A stretch of 64,000 nt of DNA from Caulobacter mirabilis (GTDB taxonomy: Bacteria > Pseudomonadota > Alphaproteobacteria > Caulobacterales > Caulobacteraceae). The translations under genes were made by a program, and so were the position numbers. Positions 62,772 through 64,000 of the stretch are shown here, piece after piece. The stretch covers positions 1,612,001-1,676,000 of the forward strand of contig NZ_CP024201.1 of NCBI RefSeq assembly GCF_002749615.1, in the 5' to 3' direction. Numbering within the stretch: the first letter of the stretch is position 1; each line of letters starts with the position of its first letter. The notes below the pieces were generated by a model. The model did no database searches and was not told the DNA's origin. It worked only from the letters and a program-made list of their open reading frames with translations.

Positions 62772-63665
62772 TCAGGCGGTCTTCGGCTTGGACGTCGCGG
62801 TCTTGGGGCGACGTTGGGCGAGCCAGACGCTGCCGAGCACCACCGCCATGCCGAGGATCTGCGGCGGGGTCAGGTTCTGGCCCAGCAGGAGCCAGCCGAG
62901 CAGGACCGCCGTGACCGGGCTGAGGAAGCCCAGGGAGGAGACCACGCCCGGCTCCAGTCGCGCCACGCCGCGGAACCAGAGGATATAGGTCAGGGCCGCG
63001 CCGATCAGTCCGAGATAGGCCAGGCCGGCCAGGTTGGTCAGAGTCAGCGCGGGCAGGGGCGGTTCGATCAGCAGCGCGACGGGCAACAGCAGCAGGCCGC
63101 CGGCGGTCAGCTGCCACGCCGTGAACGTCAGGGGCGAGACGGGCGGCTGCCAGCGGCGGGTCAGGACCGTGCCGAGGGCCATCGACACCGTCCCGCCCAG
63201 GCCGGCCGCGATCCCGATCGGGTCGAGGCTCGCCGACGACGTCAGGACCAGCAGGGCCACCCCGGCCGCCCCGCCGAGGGCCGCGAGCACCGACATGGCC
63301 CGGATCGGCGAGCCGAGCACCATCTGCGCCAGGAACAGGACGATCAGCGGCTGGATCGCGCCCACCGTCGCCGCCACTCCGCCCGGCAGGCGGTAGGCCG
63401 CGACGAACAGCAGGGCCCAGAAGATCGAGAAGTTCAGGGCGCCGAGGACCAGGGTCCGCCACCACCAGGCGCCCCAGGGCAGGCGACGTACGATCAGCAG
63501 CAGCAGCAGTCCGGCGGGCAGGGCGCGGAGCATGGCCACGGTCAGCGGATGGTCCGCCGGCAGCATCTGGGTGGCGACCACATAGGTGCTGCCCCAGATC
63601 GCGGGCGCGACGGCGGTGAGCAGGAGGTCGAGACGGGCGGTCGAGGCCGGCGGGGCGGAGGTCAT
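62772..63665 (-). CDS. EamA/DMT-family transporter
   Basis: Inner-membrane exporter of the drug/metabolite superfamily, 297 residues with about ten helices in two EamA repeats. The first repeat has PAIWGSTYVVATQMLP and HPLTVAMLRALPAGLLLLLI; the second starts near GGLLLLPVALL and contains FRGVARLEPGVVSSLGFLSPV, here FRGVARLEPGVVSSLGF. Family members export amino acids or metabolites such as threonine or cysteine. GGGAGCG precedes the ATG. The nitroreductase gene ends 13 bp upstream on the same strand, so they are likely co-transcribed. Substrate unknown. Confidence 0.9.
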   Translation of the reverse strand: MTSAPPASTARLDLLLTAVAPAIWGSTYVVATQMLPADHPLTVAMLRALPAGLLLLLIVRRLPWGAWWWRTLVLGALNFSIFWALLFVAAYRLPGGVAATVGAIQPLIVLFLAQMVLGSPIRAMSVLAALGGAAGVALLVLTSSASLDPIGIAAGLGGTVSMALGTVLTRRWQPPVSPLTFTAWQLTAGGLLLLPVALLIEPPLPALTLTNLAGLAYLGLIGAALTYILWFRGVARLEPGVVSSLGFLSPVTAVLLGWLLLGQNLTPPQILGMAVVLGSVWLAQRRPKTATSKPKTA

Positions 63666-63678
63666 CGGATCGCGCTCC

Positions 63679-64000
63679 CTAGGCGTGGCTCAGGACGTCG
63701 GCGACAGGCCGGCGCGGCTTCTGCGGCCAGTTGCCCGGCGCGGCGTGACCGACCGCGACCAGCAGGACGGCGCGCTCGTCGTCGGCGAGCCCGAAAGCCT
63801 CGGCGACGCCTTCGGGGTCGAAGCCGGACATCGGACCCGAGGCCAGGCCCAGGGCCTCGGCGGCGAACATCAGGGTCGCGGCGCCCAGGGTGGCCGACCG
63901 GATGGCCTCGTCCCGGGCGACCTGGGGATGCTGGGCGTAGAAGGCGTCGGCGAAGTCGGTCCAGCCCTGGGCCATGTGCGCGGGCATGAAGCCGGCCTCG
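63679..64000 (-). CDS. Nitroreductase-family protein, C-terminal part (5' end outside window)
   Basis: FMN-dependent NAD(P)H oxidoreductase fragment. About 107 codons are present; the frame stays open to the window edge, so the N-terminal FMN-binding half lies beyond it. The visible portion has AAEALGLASGPMSGFDPEGV, then EAFGLADDERAVLLVAVGHA, which is the flavin-contacting late segment of the family, and the usual end with PRRPVADVL. The subtype (malonic semialdehyde reductase RutE/HadB-like is one option) cannot be fixed without the first half. Confidence 0.85.
   Translation of the reverse strand, partial: EAGFMPAHMAQGWTDFADAFYAQHPQVARDEAIRSATLGAATLMFAAEALGLASGPMSGFDPEGVAEAFGLADDERAVLLVAVGHAAPGNWPQKPRRPVADVLSHA

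Noticed and set aside
61059..63989. A 976-codon plus-strand frame opposite the sulfatase and EamA genes
   Set aside because: It is a shadow of three genes with intact motifs; the composition is low-complexity.

Overview
The window is a very GC-rich alphaproteobacterial chromosome segment, most probably Caulobacteraceae (Caulobacter, Phenylobacterium or a close relative). This is inferred from the codon use, the TonB-dependent receptors, a zeaxanthin-type crt cluster, an opgH/opgC-type glucan locus and dispersed palindromes of the kind that read as 'WVPAFAGM' when translated. No phage, insertion sequence, CRISPR array or rRNA was found. The only tRNA is tRNA-Lys(CTT). Genes are tightly packed, with many 1-4 bp start/stop overlaps.

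Layout. 1-5.1 kb: the end of an amino-acid dehydrogenase, a DHA2-type exporter, an exported unknown and GTP-type PEP carboxykinase. 5.2-10 kb: a low-GC unknown gene, a repeat and an osmoregulated glucan group (opgH, an OpgC-like acyltransferase, DUF998). 10.4-13.3 kb: a GST, an M20 homologue that has lost metal ligands and a long intergenic region. 13.3-19 kb: a TonB receptor / MFS / AtsK-like / TauD operon for organosulfur compounds, closed by a clear terminator. 19-27 kb: an M23 peptidase, an iron-type TonB receptor with a PepSY partner, tRNA-Lys, an Hpt protein, a DUF885 hydrolase, chorismate mutase and a LysR regulator. 27-31.4 kb: a sulfate/sulfite assimilation operon (cobA, DUF2849, cysI, DUF934, cysH). 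31.5-35.5 kb: small enzymes, including a coupled nuclease/NUDIX/methyltransferase run. 35.5-44.1 kb: two convergent carotenoid operons, crtE-ABC-ABC-crtZ and crtY-crtI-crtB-APH kinase. 44.3-51.2 kb: an iron permease-like protein, folD, a cytochrome c with a Tat-type FAD oxidase, and an Mla/MCE lipid transporter. 51.3-57.1 kb: a DUF4153-like membrane protein, an Mpl-type Mur ligase, an M20 amidohydrolase, a CxxC protein behind two Fur-like palindromes, and DedA. 57.2-64 kb: a TetR regulator, an MBL hydrolase, a haloalkane dehalogenase, a formylglycine-generating enzyme with its sulfatase, an EamA transporter and part of a nitroreductase.

A recurring theme is sulfur scavenging. Sulfate esters could be cut by the AtsK-like dioxygenase and by the sulfatase that the neighbouring enzyme would activate, and the product reduced through CysH and CysI with siroheme made by CobA. 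The most notable new observations are a shared 17-bp operator (TGACAy-N5-rTGTCA) before the haloalkane dehalogenase and the sulfatase/FGE operon, an M20 protein missing three of five zinc ligands, paired Fur-like palindromes before an unknown CxxC protein, and a dispersed palindrome that has become the C-terminus of CobA.
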